The notes under the pieces are model-generated. The model made no database searches, was not told the origin of the DNA, and saw nothing but the letters and a program-made list of their open reading frames with translations. From Anaerolineales bacterium UBA6055 (GTDB lineage: Bacteria > Chloroflexota > Anaerolineae > Aggregatilineales > Phototrophicaceae): DNA of 64,000 bases. Both the position numbers and the translations under genes were made by a program. Numbering within the stretch: the stretch's first letter is position 1; the number at the start of each line of letters is the position of its first letter. Of the stretch, positions 54,818 to 63,378 are shown piece after piece. The stretch spans positions 124,001-188,000 of the forward strand of contig DIYL01000009.1 of assembly GCA_002428985.1 (NCBI GenBank), in the 5' to 3' direction.

Positions 54818-56292
54818 ATAGATTGATATTGATCATCTATTGTTTCTTTTTAACTGTGCCGATCCTTGCGCAAGAAACTGACCTACCGGACGAAACAACA
54901 GGTATTGAGCCCGGAACAGTTATTAGTGGTCGGATTGATGACCGTAATCCACGCGACATCTATTATATCGATGGGCTACGGGGCGAGGTGATTCGGTTTG
55001 AGCTCAACGCAACTGGCGGTACGCTGGATCCTGTATTGAGTGTTTTTGATAACACCGGAACGATGGTGCTCTATCGTGATGATACCAATGGTAATTTGAA
55101 CATCGAACAAAATTTACCGCTAACAGCATCTGGTCGCTATTTTGTTGTGGTCGGACGCTTCGGATATGGTTTAGGTGCGACTGCTGGTGATTATGAATTG
55201 CGGATGGAGCGCACGGGGGTTTTGTCGGAACAAGGGAGTACGTTACGTTATGGTGACTCGGTGATTGATACCATTAGCGATACCAACCCGCAGGTATACT
55301 ATACATTCCAAGCCAACCAAGGCGACTTGTTGACAATCTCGATGGTACGTGCATCGGGTACACTCGACCCATATATTCAAATTGTCAGTAGTGATCGCTT
55401 TGTCATTGCGGATAACGACGATCAAATTGGTGCCGATACACAAAATGCACGCATTGATACGCTACTCATTGAGCAGACAGGTACATATGTGGTGGTAGCC
55501 ACCCGTTATGGCGGGGTTGCCGGCGATAGTGCAGGGACGTTTGCACTGACCATAGATGAAGCCGAAAATAGTGGCATTGGTAATTCATCACTCGCGCCTT
55601 TGCCGATTACCTACGGCGAAACCATCGAAGCCAACTTAAACAACCAACAATACGAGCGGTTCTATACATTTAATGCTCGCCGTGATGACCTGATTAGTAT
55701 CGGGATGCGACGAGGTCAGTCGGGGCGTTTAGATAGTTACATTATTTTAGCCAATGCGGGATTTTTGCCAATTTTAGAAGATGATGACGGTGGGACAGGA
55801 CAAAATGCCTTAATCTCAGATTATCGGATTCCAGCAGATGGCACATACTATATCATCGCCACACGGTATAGTGGCAAGGATGGAACATCAGAGGGTGATT
55901 TTGTCCTGACATTTGAAACGTCAGGCAACGCATTTGATAGTGTTCCAGAAGGTGTGACAACGCTTAATTACGGAACGAGTGTGACGGGTAATATCAATGT
56001 TGATAACCTCGAGGACTTATATGCATTTTATGCGACACAGGGCGATACAATCACCATTTCTATGAATCGTAGTGATGGCAACCTCGATACAGTTGTGGAA
56101 TTACTTGATAACTTGCAGCAGCGGATTTTACGCGATGATGATGGAGGAAACGGTCAAAATTCACGAGTTGAGCGTTACAATATCCCATATACGGGATTGT
56201 ATTACATCCGTGCGCAACGATACGATGGTGCGAACGGTGACCCAAATACGTCAGGGTCGTACGTCTTGGTATTAGCTGAACGTTTCGATTAA
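54814..56292 (+). CDS. Secreted protein with PPC-type repeats
   Basis: A 492-residue exported protein. A signal peptide (LILIIYCFFLTVPILAQ) is followed by four bacterial pre-peptidase C-terminal-like beta-sandwich repeats, each with R-G-D-x-I/L-x-I/F-x-M/L, LDPxL/LDxYI and YY/YF-x-V/I-x-A-x-R-Y/F-G/S (for example GRYFVVVGRFGYG, GTYYIIATRYSG, GLYYIRAQRYDG). No protease domain is attached. Base use is higher in GC than the restriction genes before it. The ATG overlaps the endonuclease stop by four bases, although no strong Shine-Dalgarno is seen. Confidence 0.85.
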   Translation: MNRLILIIYCFFLTVPILAQETDLPDETTGIEPGTVISGRIDDRNPRDIYYIDGLRGEVIRFELNATGGTLDPVLSVFDNTGTMVLYRDDTNGNLNIEQNLPLTASGRYFVVVGRFGYGLGATAGDYELRMERTGVLSEQGSTLRYGDSVIDTISDTNPQVYYTFQANQGDLLTISMVRASGTLDPYIQIVSSDRFVIADNDDQIGADTQNARIDTLLIEQTGTYVVVATRYGGVAGDSAGTFALTIDEAENSGIGNSSLAPLPITYGETIEANLNNQQYERFYTFNARRDDLISIGMRRGQSGRLDSYIILANAGFLPILEDDDGGTGQNALISDYRIPADGTYYIIATRYSGKDGTSEGDFVLTFETSGNAFDSVPEGVTTLNYGTSVTGNINVDNLEDLYAFYATQGDTITISMNRSDGNLDTVVELLDNLQQRILRDDDGGNGQNSRVERYNIPYTGLYYIRAQRYDGANGDPNTSGSYVLVLAERFD

Positions 56293-56306
56293 AGATAGAG
56301 TGGTTG

Positions 56307-56329
56307 GACGGCAGGAATTGCCTACCGTC
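56307..56329. terminator. Hairpin between convergent genes
   Basis: GACGGCAGG pairs with CCTACCGTC (one mismatch) around AATTG. It lies 14 bp past the PPC gene stop and 11 bp before the stop of the gene on the other strand. Confidence 0.5.
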
Positions 56330-56340
56330 ATTTCGGTGTG

Positions 56341-56658
56341 TTACATCTGGTAGTCGCCATTAACGCGCACAATTTTGTGGCTGTAATTCTCGACATATTC
56401 CATTAGCTTATCTTGCAAATCTGCCCAATCGTCACTGGTGATGATATCGCGCATAGCGTCTTCATCTTCTGCGAGCGCGCCTGCCATAATTTTAGGAACA
56501 TCGGAGTTTGTATAAACACTATACCATGCCTCAATCGGGGTTAGACCGAGCTTGGTTGTATTGGGTACCCACTCACGCATAACAAACTCAAAATATTCTT
56601 GGTCTAAGCCGGGTTTGATATTCCAATTCATTAAAATTTTGATCGTACCGTTACGCAT
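56341..56658 (-). CDS. Small ferredoxin-like-fold protein of unknown function
   Basis: A 105-residue protein. The layout IKILMNWNIKPGLDQEYFEFV then MAGALAEDEDAMRDII and WADLQDKLMEYVENYSHKIV suggests a dimeric alpha/beta barrel (ABM/EthD-like) fold. No catalytic residues can be named. It follows the MBL gene at 56746 on the same strand after 87 bp. Confidence 0.6.
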   Translation of the reverse strand: MRNGTIKILMNWNIKPGLDQEYFEFVMREWVPNTTKLGLTPIEAWYSVYTNSDVPKIMAGALAEDEDAMRDIITSDDWADLQDKLMEYVENYSHKIVRVNGDYQM

Positions 56659-56745
56659 CGTCTACTTCTTTCAATGATTCAGCGAACACTTAATTCTAAC
56701 ACTATACTACAGAATACCCGTAAGAGTGTTGGAATTGCATCAGTA

Positions 56746-57393
56746 TTAGCTTAGGTTGGGTTCGAGTAGAACAACTTGGGTTTGCTCTGGCAATCCACTG
56801 GATGTTACACGTAAGGTATCGGTCTGTTCCGCTTGGCTCACACCCATCGCTTTCAAAAAGCGGTCGACATTATCCAATTCGATGTTTAATCCATCAATTG
56901 CATAGTGCATCGGGACAACGTAATGTGGCTCGACTAATGCAATCGTTTCTGCTGCATCTGTTGCGGTTAAACCATGTCCGCCACCGACAGGTACAAGTAA
57001 CACATTGACTTCACCGAGTTGCTCGATGGTGGATTGATCGGGGACTTTCTGCAAATCGCCGAGATGTAAGACTGTCAAGTTATTGGGATAGACAAACAGG
57101 TAGGCGACATTTTCATAGATAATGTCATTTTCCTCGTCATAACTATGCATCGCAATTCCTGTGATGAATAGCTCACCGACTTCATACTCACCCGGTCCAC
57201 CGAGGACATATTCATACCCTTTAACTAGTTCAACTGCATTATGCCCCGGTTGGTCATGGCTAATGCTCACCAAATCTGCTTTGAGCTTGAGTTCTGGTAG
57301 ACCAATAGATGGGTGATAAGGATCAGTCACAATTGTTGTTTGGTTGCGCTCGGTAATACGGAAGCAACTTTGTCCATACCATGTAATATCCAA
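56746..57393 (-). CDS. MBL-fold hydrolase (UPF0173/UlaG-like)
   Basis: A 215-residue metallo-hydrolase of the short UlaG-like type: DITWYGQSCFRI at the N-terminus, VSISHDQPGHN as the HxHxDH-equivalent (with Gln in place of the second His), LHLGDLQ and PMHYAI near the end. Family members include RNA-processing-like and lactonase enzymes. The start is TTG 57393, with AAGGA eight bases upstream, which begins the domain as LDITWYGQS. Confidence 0.78.
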   Translation of the reverse strand: MDITWYGQSCFRITERNQTTIVTDPYHPSIGLPELKLKADLVSISHDQPGHNAVELVKGYEYVLGGPGEYEVGELFITGIAMHSYDEENDIIYENVAYLFVYPNNLTVLHLGDLQKVPDQSTIEQLGEVNVLLVPVGGGHGLTATDAAETIALVEPHYVVPMHYAIDGLNIELDNVDRFLKAMGVSQAEQTDTLRVTSSGLPEQTQVVLLEPNLS

Positions 57394-57502
57394 GATGATT
57401 TTCCTTTTGATAATCCGCAAATATGTTCTAATTATACTTGATTTTCAATTTTGACACAGGGTATAGGTCAAATGCGATCATCGAATAACCACATGTTATA
57501 CG

Positions 57503-58162
57503 CTATGCTTGTTGGGCAAAGAATTGTAGCACCTTATCCACAGTGATGCCCTGTAAACTGGGGACAAGTTTATCAGCTTCACCAACAATATCTGGCGAGC
57601 CAATACCAATCGTGTTAAATCCAGCAATTTTGGCGGCTTCAATGCCTGCTTCAGCGTCTTCGAACACGACGATGTTTTTGGGGGCAATCCGCAGACCACC
57701 TGCCACCCATAGAAAAACATCTGGGGCAGGTTTGCTATTTTTTACAGAATTTCCATCTCCGATAATATTAAACCGATCGACTAATTCGAGTTTTTCGAGC
57801 ACAGGAAGTGCATTACGGCTAGCTGACCCAACACCAATCTTGAGATTATTTGCTAACGCATCATCAATCAATTCACGCACACCTGGCAGGCAGTCATCCG
57901 GTGTCATAGTCTGTAGATGTTGATGGTAGTATGCATTTTTGCGGTACATATAATCTTGTATGGTGTCTTCCGGTAATGTTTTACCTTTGAGCAATTTCAT
58001 TAAGCTCTCGCGCCGTGAGATGCCACGCAACTGTTCATTATCCTCGCGCGTAAATGATAATCCCTCTTCATCTGCTAATTGTCGCCACGACAAATAGTGA
58101 AATTCACTGGTTTCGGTTAGTACACCATCAAGGTCAAAGATAAAGCCCTGTATCGCAGTCAT
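57503..58162 (-). CDS. pgmB: HAD-family beta-phosphoglucomutase
   Basis: A 219-residue HAD phosphatase/mutase of the usual beta-PGM length. The nucleophile pair is Asp10/Asp12 in FIFDLDGVLTET, the cap holds LRGISRRESLMKLL, which is characteristic of beta-PGM, and motifs II and III are GVGSASRN and SKPAPDVFL, with VVFEDAEAGIEAA as motif IV. It interconverts beta-glucose 1-phosphate and glucose 6-phosphate. It lies third in line after the lactonase-like and MarR genes (80-bp gap), so it may share their control. Confidence 0.85.
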   Translation of the reverse strand: MTAIQGFIFDLDGVLTETSEFHYLSWRQLADEEGLSFTREDNEQLRGISRRESLMKLLKGKTLPEDTIQDYMYRKNAYYHQHLQTMTPDDCLPGVRELIDDALANNLKIGVGSASRNALPVLEKLELVDRFNIIGDGNSVKNSKPAPDVFLWVAGGLRIAPKNIVVFEDAEAGIEAAKIAGFNTIGIGSPDIVGEADKLVPSLQGITVDKVLQFFAQQA

Positions 58163-58241
58163 TGATGTCCTTTGCGGTTTGGTTTCAGTAATGTATCCAT
58201 TGTAGCTGAATTTGATGGACAATCTACTCAACAGATGATGG

Positions 58242-58718
58242 TTATGTTTTAGAATCGACAGAATTTGCCTTGCGTAATTGAATTGCCTTACCTGAAGGTG
58301 AACCCGCCAGTAGACCATGTAAAATCTCGAGCATGGCATCAACTGGAATAGGTAAATCTTTGACCAATTCGCCAACACTTGCGTTGTAGTCTGCTTCGAT
58401 TTGATTTAACTGTGGCATGATTGCCTGTGCTTTGTCGGATAGCGATAATCTTACAGCACGACCATCAAGCGCATCACGGGTGCGGGTGATGTAACCCGCA
58501 TTGACCATATTCTTTACAAGACGGCTCGGACTGCCTGTTTCACAAACGAGTCGTTCCCCTAATTCTGATAGCGTGAGCTGATCGAATTGATCAAGTACCT
58601 GTAATACTTCGGCTTGTGCCGGAGTCAAATCGAGGGGACGGAGGACTTCGGTCAATTGTCGATTACCGTCCCGTTGAATCGCTAAAATTAAATAGCGGAG
58701 TTCTTCTGCTGGTGTCAT
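58242..58718 (-). CDS. MarR-family transcriptional regulator
   Basis: A 158-residue winged-helix regulator. The HTH is TLSELGERLVCETGSPSRLVKNMVNAGYI and the wing TRTRDALDGRAVRLSLSDKA. A palindromic site at 58733-58754 sits immediately upstream, and two related sites lie upstream of the lactonase-like gene, so it probably represses itself and that gene. A MarR ligand is usually a phenolic or a related small compound. Confidence 0.9.
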   Translation of the reverse strand: MTPAEELRYLILAIQRDGNRQLTEVLRPLDLTPAQAEVLQVLDQFDQLTLSELGERLVCETGSPSRLVKNMVNAGYITRTRDALDGRAVRLSLSDKAQAIMPQLNQIEADYNASVGELVKDLPIPVDAMLEILHGLLAGSPSGKAIQLRKANSVDSKT

Positions 58719-58732
58719 GAATCTCGCCTCTA

Positions 58733-58754
58733 AATAGATGATGTGTCATCTATT
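58733..58754. promoter_or_regulatory. MarR operator 1
   Basis: An imperfect 22-bp palindrome, AATAGATGA-TG-TGTCATCTATT, in the 34-bp gap before the MarR start. It overlaps the last codon of the lactonase-like gene. Confidence 0.65.
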
Positions 58755-59586
58755 ATGGCAAAAAAATAGTTGCCTCGCTATAGTGTTGTTCTAAACGCTG
58801 TGCCGACTCGGGATCATGCGATGGCAGTATCACGCTTGTTTGCATCTGCGATGTTTGTCGTAAGCGCGCCATCGAGTCTTCAGCTAATGAGATATTGTTA
58901 GTTACACCATCTGTAGTGCCATCAACTAAAGCAGATTCGCTATAGGCCGCATCACCGATGACCATCATTTGCACATCATTTTCTATGTAGATGACGGACA
59001 GATGCCCCACACTATGTCCAGCTGTCGGCACAAGCACCAGATTGTCATAAAGTCTATAGCTGGAGTCAAATGCCCCATATGCGCCTGAATCAAATGTGAT
59101 TGTTTTAGGAACAAAGCCGTCAAACCAACGTTGATTGAGGTAACCACCCATGCGTCCTTTTAGCCCTGTTGCTACATTCCATTCAGCTTGCGAGACGATA
59201 AAGTCTGCATTGGGGAAGTGGTGTAAGCCTCCATCGTGATCTTGGTGTAGGTGTGTCAAAATAACGGTATGCACATCATCTGGGTTAAGCCCTTTCGCAC
59301 GCATTTGCATATCAATTTCTTGTTCGCGTGATATATCAAAATACGCCGCACGTTGCACCAATGGCATATATGGTGGGAAATAGACTCGATCATTCGCATT
59401 AGTGGCAATACCTGTATCAATCACAATCAGCCCGCTATCATGTTCGACAACAAAGCACCAGATCGGTAGCCAGCTTGTGTGACGTTTATCCAATAATGTG
59501 TTTGTAAGCCTCCCTAAACCCTTGCCCTTACCGACTAACCAGTTCTCTGTAATTTTGACATAGCCTGTTGTAAATGCGTGAATCAT
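58753..59586 (-). CDS. MBL-fold lactonase-like hydrolase, MarR-controlled
   Basis: A 277-residue MBL enzyme of the N-acyl-homoserine-lactonase type. Metal ligands His112, His114, Asp116 and His117 lie in THLHQDHDGG, the next His in PTAGHSVGHLSV and the bridging Asp in VIGDAAYSES. The GSPxH-like end (ILPSHDPES) fits the family. It could open lactones such as AHL signals or a host of other esters. GGGAGA precedes ATG 59586. Two MarR-type sites lie 16 and 59 bp upstream. Confidence 0.85.
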   Translation of the reverse strand: MIHAFTTGYVKITENWLVGKGKGLGRLTNTLLDKRHTSWLPIWCFVVEHDSGLIVIDTGIATNANDRVYFPPYMPLVQRAAYFDISREQEIDMQMRAKGLNPDDVHTVILTHLHQDHDGGLHHFPNADFIVSQAEWNVATGLKGRMGGYLNQRWFDGFVPKTITFDSGAYGAFDSSYRLYDNLVLVPTAGHSVGHLSVIYIENDVQMMVIGDAAYSESALVDGTTDGVTNNISLAEDSMARLRQTSQMQTSVILPSHDPESAQRLEQHYSEATIFLP

Positions 59587-59601
59587 ATCGTGTCTCCCTA
59601 A

Positions 59602-59620
59602 AATAGATGACGTGTCATAT
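59602..59620. promoter_or_regulatory. MarR operator 2
   Basis: AATAGATGACGTGTCATAT, upstream of the lactonase-like gene. It shares ATAGATGA-y-rTGTCAT with operators 1 and 3. Confidence 0.55.
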
Positions 59621-59644
59621 AAATTAAATGTCATCATACTAAAT

Positions 59645-59664
59645 ATAGATGACATGTCAACTAA
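59645..59664. promoter_or_regulatory. MarR operator 3
   Basis: ATAGATGACATGTCAACTAA, with a perfect TGACATGTCA centre, about 25 bp beyond operator 2. Confidence 0.5.
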
Positions 59665-59841
59665 TTTTTACAAGTTTTTATAAGTTGCTTGCTCATTCGC
59701 TTCTATTGGAAGTTATGCAATGAATCGTGTGATTCATTATGACAGGTGTAGGGAAACATCCAACCGAGTACACACTCACTATTTTAGGGAGATGTAGTTG
59801 AGCTAAGATTGCAATTTGGAGTTAAGAGAGCCTGAAACAAT

Positions 59842-60867
59842 CTAACCGCGTACAATGTCGAGGTCAATTCCCCAGACACGCACGATACCCGCGCCGTTCC
59901 CACTGGCCAAATAGCGTCCATTGGGAGAAAAGGTGACACAATTGACCCATTCATCATCCTGCATCGAAACCAAACGACGTTGATTATGCACATCCCAAAT
60001 ACAAATGGTTTTGTCTTTGCTAGCACTTGCCAACAAACTACCATCAGGCGAAAATGCAATCGATACAACTGATTCACGATGCCCCTCAAGCATACCGGCA
60101 TCTTTTTGTCGTTGCATGTCATAGAAGCGAATCGTTGTATCATGTGATGCTGATGCCAAATAACGTCCATCGGGTGAAAATTCGACTTGATTTACCCAAC
60201 TGGTGTGGCTTGCAATTTGTTGGGGTTTACTGCTATTGAGTTGCATGACATTATGCACACGAACATCCCATAAGCGCACAATACTTTCGCGTGATGCGGT
60301 CGCGACCCAATAACTATCAGGCGAAAAAGCGACATCATATACATGGCTAATATGTAAGGAGAGCACTCCGGTATGAAAGCGCGATGTGTTCATCAAATTA
60401 CTAATATCGCGAATGCGGACAGTACCATCATGCGATGCGGATGCCAGAAAACGACCATTGGGCGAAAACTCAACATCATATACTGACTCATTGTGGTCTG
60501 CAATTTCCATAAACTGGTGAATATCGTGATGTTCGAGCGACCAAATCCGTACGAGTGCGTCATTACCACCCGACGCCATAAGCCCATTATCTGGGCTGAT
60601 ACTCACCGCCCACACCGCTGCATAATGATCATCAAGACGTTGTAATTCATTCATTTGTGGGGTACGAATCCGAGAATCCCAGATGCGGATTGTTTTGTCA
60701 TTTGATGCACTCATCAGGAACTGACTATCCCTTGAAAATTCTAGATCACGTAACCAGCTTTTGTGCCCAGTTGCCGTTGCGATTTCGCGGAGTGCATAGA
60801 TATTGTCACTTGAGATGACCATTGGATTTTTGCGAGTACCAGAACTTCTACCCAGAGGGGATGTCAT
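59842..60867 (-). CDS. WD40 beta-propeller protein
   Basis: A 341-residue protein consisting of seven WD40 repeats, each with the pattern V-x-FSPDGRYLASASHDxTIRxWD (for example VEFSPNGRFLASASHDGTVRI, VAFSPDSYWVATASRES). Domain starts near residue 30 after a Ser/Arg-rich head. No signal peptide, so it is probably a cytosolic scaffold. WD40 proteins of this kind are common in Chloroflexota and Cyanobacteria. No kinase is fused or adjacent. Confidence 0.9.
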   Translation of the reverse strand: MTSPLGRSSGTRKNPMVISSDNIYALREIATATGHKSWLRDLEFSRDSQFLMSASNDKTIRIWDSRIRTPQMNELQRLDDHYAAVWAVSISPDNGLMASGGNDALVRIWSLEHHDIHQFMEIADHNESVYDVEFSPNGRFLASASHDGTVRIRDISNLMNTSRFHTGVLSLHISHVYDVAFSPDSYWVATASRESIVRLWDVRVHNVMQLNSSKPQQIASHTSWVNQVEFSPDGRYLASASHDTTIRFYDMQRQKDAGMLEGHRESVVSIAFSPDGSLLASASKDKTICIWDVHNQRRLVSMQDDEWVNCVTFSPNGRYLASGNGAGIVRVWGIDLDIVRG

Positions 60868-61103
60868 AACGATGTTTATCCGAGTTTGCCTTATACCAAT
60901 TCACACAATTTCATTGTCGACTATCCCTGTAACCACGTCAACAGCAAACCATCTACCTTAACCTAAACATAAATGAGTGTTAATACAACCTGCTTCAATT
61001 TTTTGGCTTATGTAAACACAGGTGTTACAGGGTTGTAACTTTGCTTTTGTGAGACATAGCGTATTCGATCATCAGCGTGATGCGTCATTCTTTTAGGTCA
61101 TTC
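60868..61103. other. Intergenic region upstream of CRISPR locus 2
   Basis: About 240 AT-rich bases with no reading frame of note. It may contain the CRISPR leader promoter, but no element stands out. Confidence 0.4.
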
Positions 61104-61357
61104 TCAGAGACCTAGCAGTCGGCAATAGATTTGAGCAAGTCATTTGAACATCACAACTGCGTTTGCATCTAAATTTGCTAGACGCTGACCGCTAACGTCT
61201 ATCAGCGTTCCTCAGTGCCCCGAAGGGCGTAAGTCGTCCTCAGAGACCTAGCAGTCGGCAATAAGTTTGAGTAAGTCGTTTGAATATCAAAACTGCATTT
61301 GCACCCGAATTTTCTGAATGCTGACAGCTAATGGCTAACAGCTTTCCTCAGTGCCCG
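61104..61357 (+). repeat. Tandem duplication beside CRISPR locus 2
   Basis: A segment beginning TCAGAGACCTAGCAGTCGGC recurs after exactly 136 bp (61104 and 61240). Both copies end with the beginning of a CRISPR repeat: CCTCAGTGCCCCGAAGGGC (61210-61228) and CCTCAGTGCCCG (61346-61357). The unit therefore looks like leader plus a degenerate first repeat, duplicated. Confidence 0.8.
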
Positions 61358-61378
61358 TAATGCGGTGTCTACGCGCAT

Positions 61379-61673
61379 CGAAGGGCAAGTGGTCTACTGC
61401 AATAGTGTGTACACAATCAGGGCAAATACGACTGGTCGCGTTTCAGTGCCCCGAAGGGCAAGTGGTCTACTGCAATCGCAACATCACATGGATTACCGAT
61501 GCGGATTCCGAGTTTCAGTGCCCCGCAGGGCAAGTGGTTTACTGCAATGCCGATGGACGTTTGATGCGTTTGCGAAGCAGAAACGTTTCAGTGCCCCGAA
61601 GGGCAAATAGTCTACTGCAATTACACGCTCATCGTCTGATAGCTCTAGAATTTGGAAGTTTCAGTGCCCCGAA
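61379..61673 (+). CRISPR. CRISPR locus 2, leader-side part
   Basis: The 3' end of a first repeat (to 61403) is followed by full 37-bp repeats at 61440-61476, 61512-61548 and 61585-61621, and a truncated one from 61658. Spacers are 61404-61439, 61477-61511, 61549-61584 and 61622-61657 (35-36 bp). Repeats open GTTTCAGTGCCCC, hold the hairpin core TGCCCCGAAGGGCA and close TCTACTGCAAT. Repeats grow more degenerate to the right (AAGTGGTCTAC, then AAATAGTCTAC, then AAATAGGCTAA beyond the IS), which places the leader on the left and transcription on the plus strand. No cas genes are in the window. Confidence 0.92.
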
Positions 61674-61674
61674 G

Positions 61675-63378
61675 AGGGAAAGAACAGATTACGTTTTTTC
61701 GTAATCAAGTCTTTTACAAACTTTGCTTGATTACGTTTCTTTCTCATAAAACGTAATCAAGTTTTTTCCTGATTACGTTTGGCTCATGTTCAACCCAAGC
61801 CAGTTAGAATGAGGTTACCACACCGCTTTCAGATTAGACGAGGGAAGAACATGAATACATCAACTATGCACAATCCATTAGAAATAATCAAGCGTTGGCG
61901 ACAGATGCAGACTCTACAAAATGAGCAACCACGGGGTGTCCGACTATTTCAAGCTATCGAAATGTTACCCAAATTTGTTCGGGATTGCCCAATCAGTATG
62001 CGCTACTATCATTTATTGAGGCATCTGAATTGGTCACAATTTCCTGAACGCAATTTTAGCCAAGTCTATTTACAAGAACCGACACCGTATTCAACCTTTG
62101 CGGCATCCTATCTGGTGAAGCTAGATCAAGGGCATCGCTACCTACCACAACTGCGCCAATACCTGCTTGACCACCCTGGACTCATCTGGTTGTTCGGATT
62201 TCCCTTGCGCGTTTCAACCGCCCATGCTCTGGGTTTCAACCCCGAGGCATCTCTTCCGACAGCAAGACACTTCACGCAACTGATCCGGAAATTACCGAAT
62301 TCATGTCTTCAGTATCTGCTAGATGAGACTGTTCGTGTGCTTCGTGATCAAGTCAATATGTCGAACTTTGGTCACGCCATCTCGCTGGATACCAAGCATA
62401 TTGTGGCATGGGTCAAAGAGAACAACCCCAAAGCTCATGTGAGTGGCCGTTTCGACAAGAGCAAACAGCCCATAGGTGACCACGATTGCAAGCTCGGATG
62501 CAAGAAACGCCATAATCAGCATGGCGATATCGAGTGGATGCCAACGCCGTGCAAAGAGGGGCAATCCCCAAACCAAACTAACATTGGTGAGTTCTATTGG
62601 GGCTACGCAAGTGGCGTGATTGCTACAAAAGTCCCGGATTACGGTGAATTTGTTCTGGCGGAACTGACCCAACCTTTCAACCAACCGGATGTCTCTTACT
62701 TTGAGCCGTTGCTCGAACAAACCAAGAAACGCTTGGGATACAAACCTCTATACGGCGCATTTGACGCGGGATTCGATGCTTTCTATGTCTATGACTATTT
62801 TCATGATCCCAACAAAACATGGCAGCAGGGTTTTGCTGCTGTCCCCTTGAAAACGACTCGATCCAATCGAAAATCCTTCTCACCAGACGGGCATCCCTTA
62901 TGCCAAGCTAACCAAGTGATGACACTCAAATATACCTTCACATCACGTACTACACGGGTTGTGCATGAACGCGCACATTATATTTGCCCACTAAAGGATA
63001 AATCTTCTCAGTGCCCCGTAGGGCATAAACGCTGGGCTAAAGGTGGGTGTACTCATCGCATTCCGACCAGTATTGGCGCACGACTACGTCACCAGATTGA
63101 TCGCGATTCACAATGCTACAAAGACATTTACAAACAACGAACTGCTACCGAGCGTATCAATTCACAAGCAACTGAATTGGGTATTGAGCGTCCCAAACTG
63201 CGAAATGGACAAGCCATCACTAATCAAAACACACTCATCTATGTCTTGATCAACTTGCGAAGTATTCAACGTCTTCAACAACAAGAACTTAGCAGTTGAT
63301 TGAACAGGCTTAGCTTACGTAATCAAGGTTGGGGAACTTTCTCATAAAACGTAATCAAGTCGCGCCTGTTCTTTCCCT
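61675..63378 (+). mobile_element. Insertion sequence inside a CRISPR repeat
   Basis: About 1.70 kb bounded by 13-bp perfect terminal inverted repeats: AGGGAAAGAACAG (61675-61687) and CTGTTCTTTCCCT (63366-63378). Flanking bases read CCCCGAAG on the left and CCCCGTAG on the right, which fits an 8-bp target duplication with one mismatch, or a 5-bp perfect one (CCCCG). A 24-bp direct repeat occurs near both ends (61739-61762 and 63337-63360), ending in AACGTAATCAAGT. The single gene is a DDE transposase. It divides a CRISPR repeat in two. Confidence 0.85.
61851..63299 (+). CDS. DDE transposase
   Basis: A 482-residue transposase, complete, with AGGGAAG before ATG 61851. The DDE residues are most likely in SLDTKHIVAW, GAFDAGFDAF and ATERINSQATELGIERPKLRN, as in the IS4/IS5-type DDE_Tnp_1 superfamily. 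A cysteine-rich segment (YICPLKDKSSQCPVGH, then GGCTH) lies between the second D and the E. The SQCPVGH codons contain an exact 18-nt copy of the CRISPR repeat core. The frame is open throughout, so the element may still be active. Confidence 0.85.
   Translation: MNTSTMHNPLEIIKRWRQMQTLQNEQPRGVRLFQAIEMLPKFVRDCPISMRYYHLLRHLNWSQFPERNFSQVYLQEPTPYSTFAASYLVKLDQGHRYLPQLRQYLLDHPGLIWLFGFPLRVSTAHALGFNPEASLPTARHFTQLIRKLPNSCLQYLLDETVRVLRDQVNMSNFGHAISLDTKHIVAWVKENNPKAHVSGRFDKSKQPIGDHDCKLGCKKRHNQHGDIEWMPTPCKEGQSPNQTNIGEFYWGYASGVIATKVPDYGEFVLAELTQPFNQPDVSYFEPLLEQTKKRLGYKPLYGAFDAGFDAFYVYDYFHDPNKTWQQGFAAVPLKTTRSNRKSFSPDGHPLCQANQVMTLKYTFTSRTTRVVHERAHYICPLKDKSSQCPVGHKRWAKGGCTHRIPTSIGARLRHQIDRDSQCYKDIYKQRTATERINSQATELGIERPKLRNGQAITNQNTLIYVLINLRSIQRLQQQELSS

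Noticed and set aside
61351..61704. Open reading frames of 81-117 codons across the CRISPR array
   Set aside because: They consist of the translated repeat (VSVPRRA, GQVVYCN) and spacers. The 37-bp repeat and 35-36-bp spacer periodicity explains the open frame.
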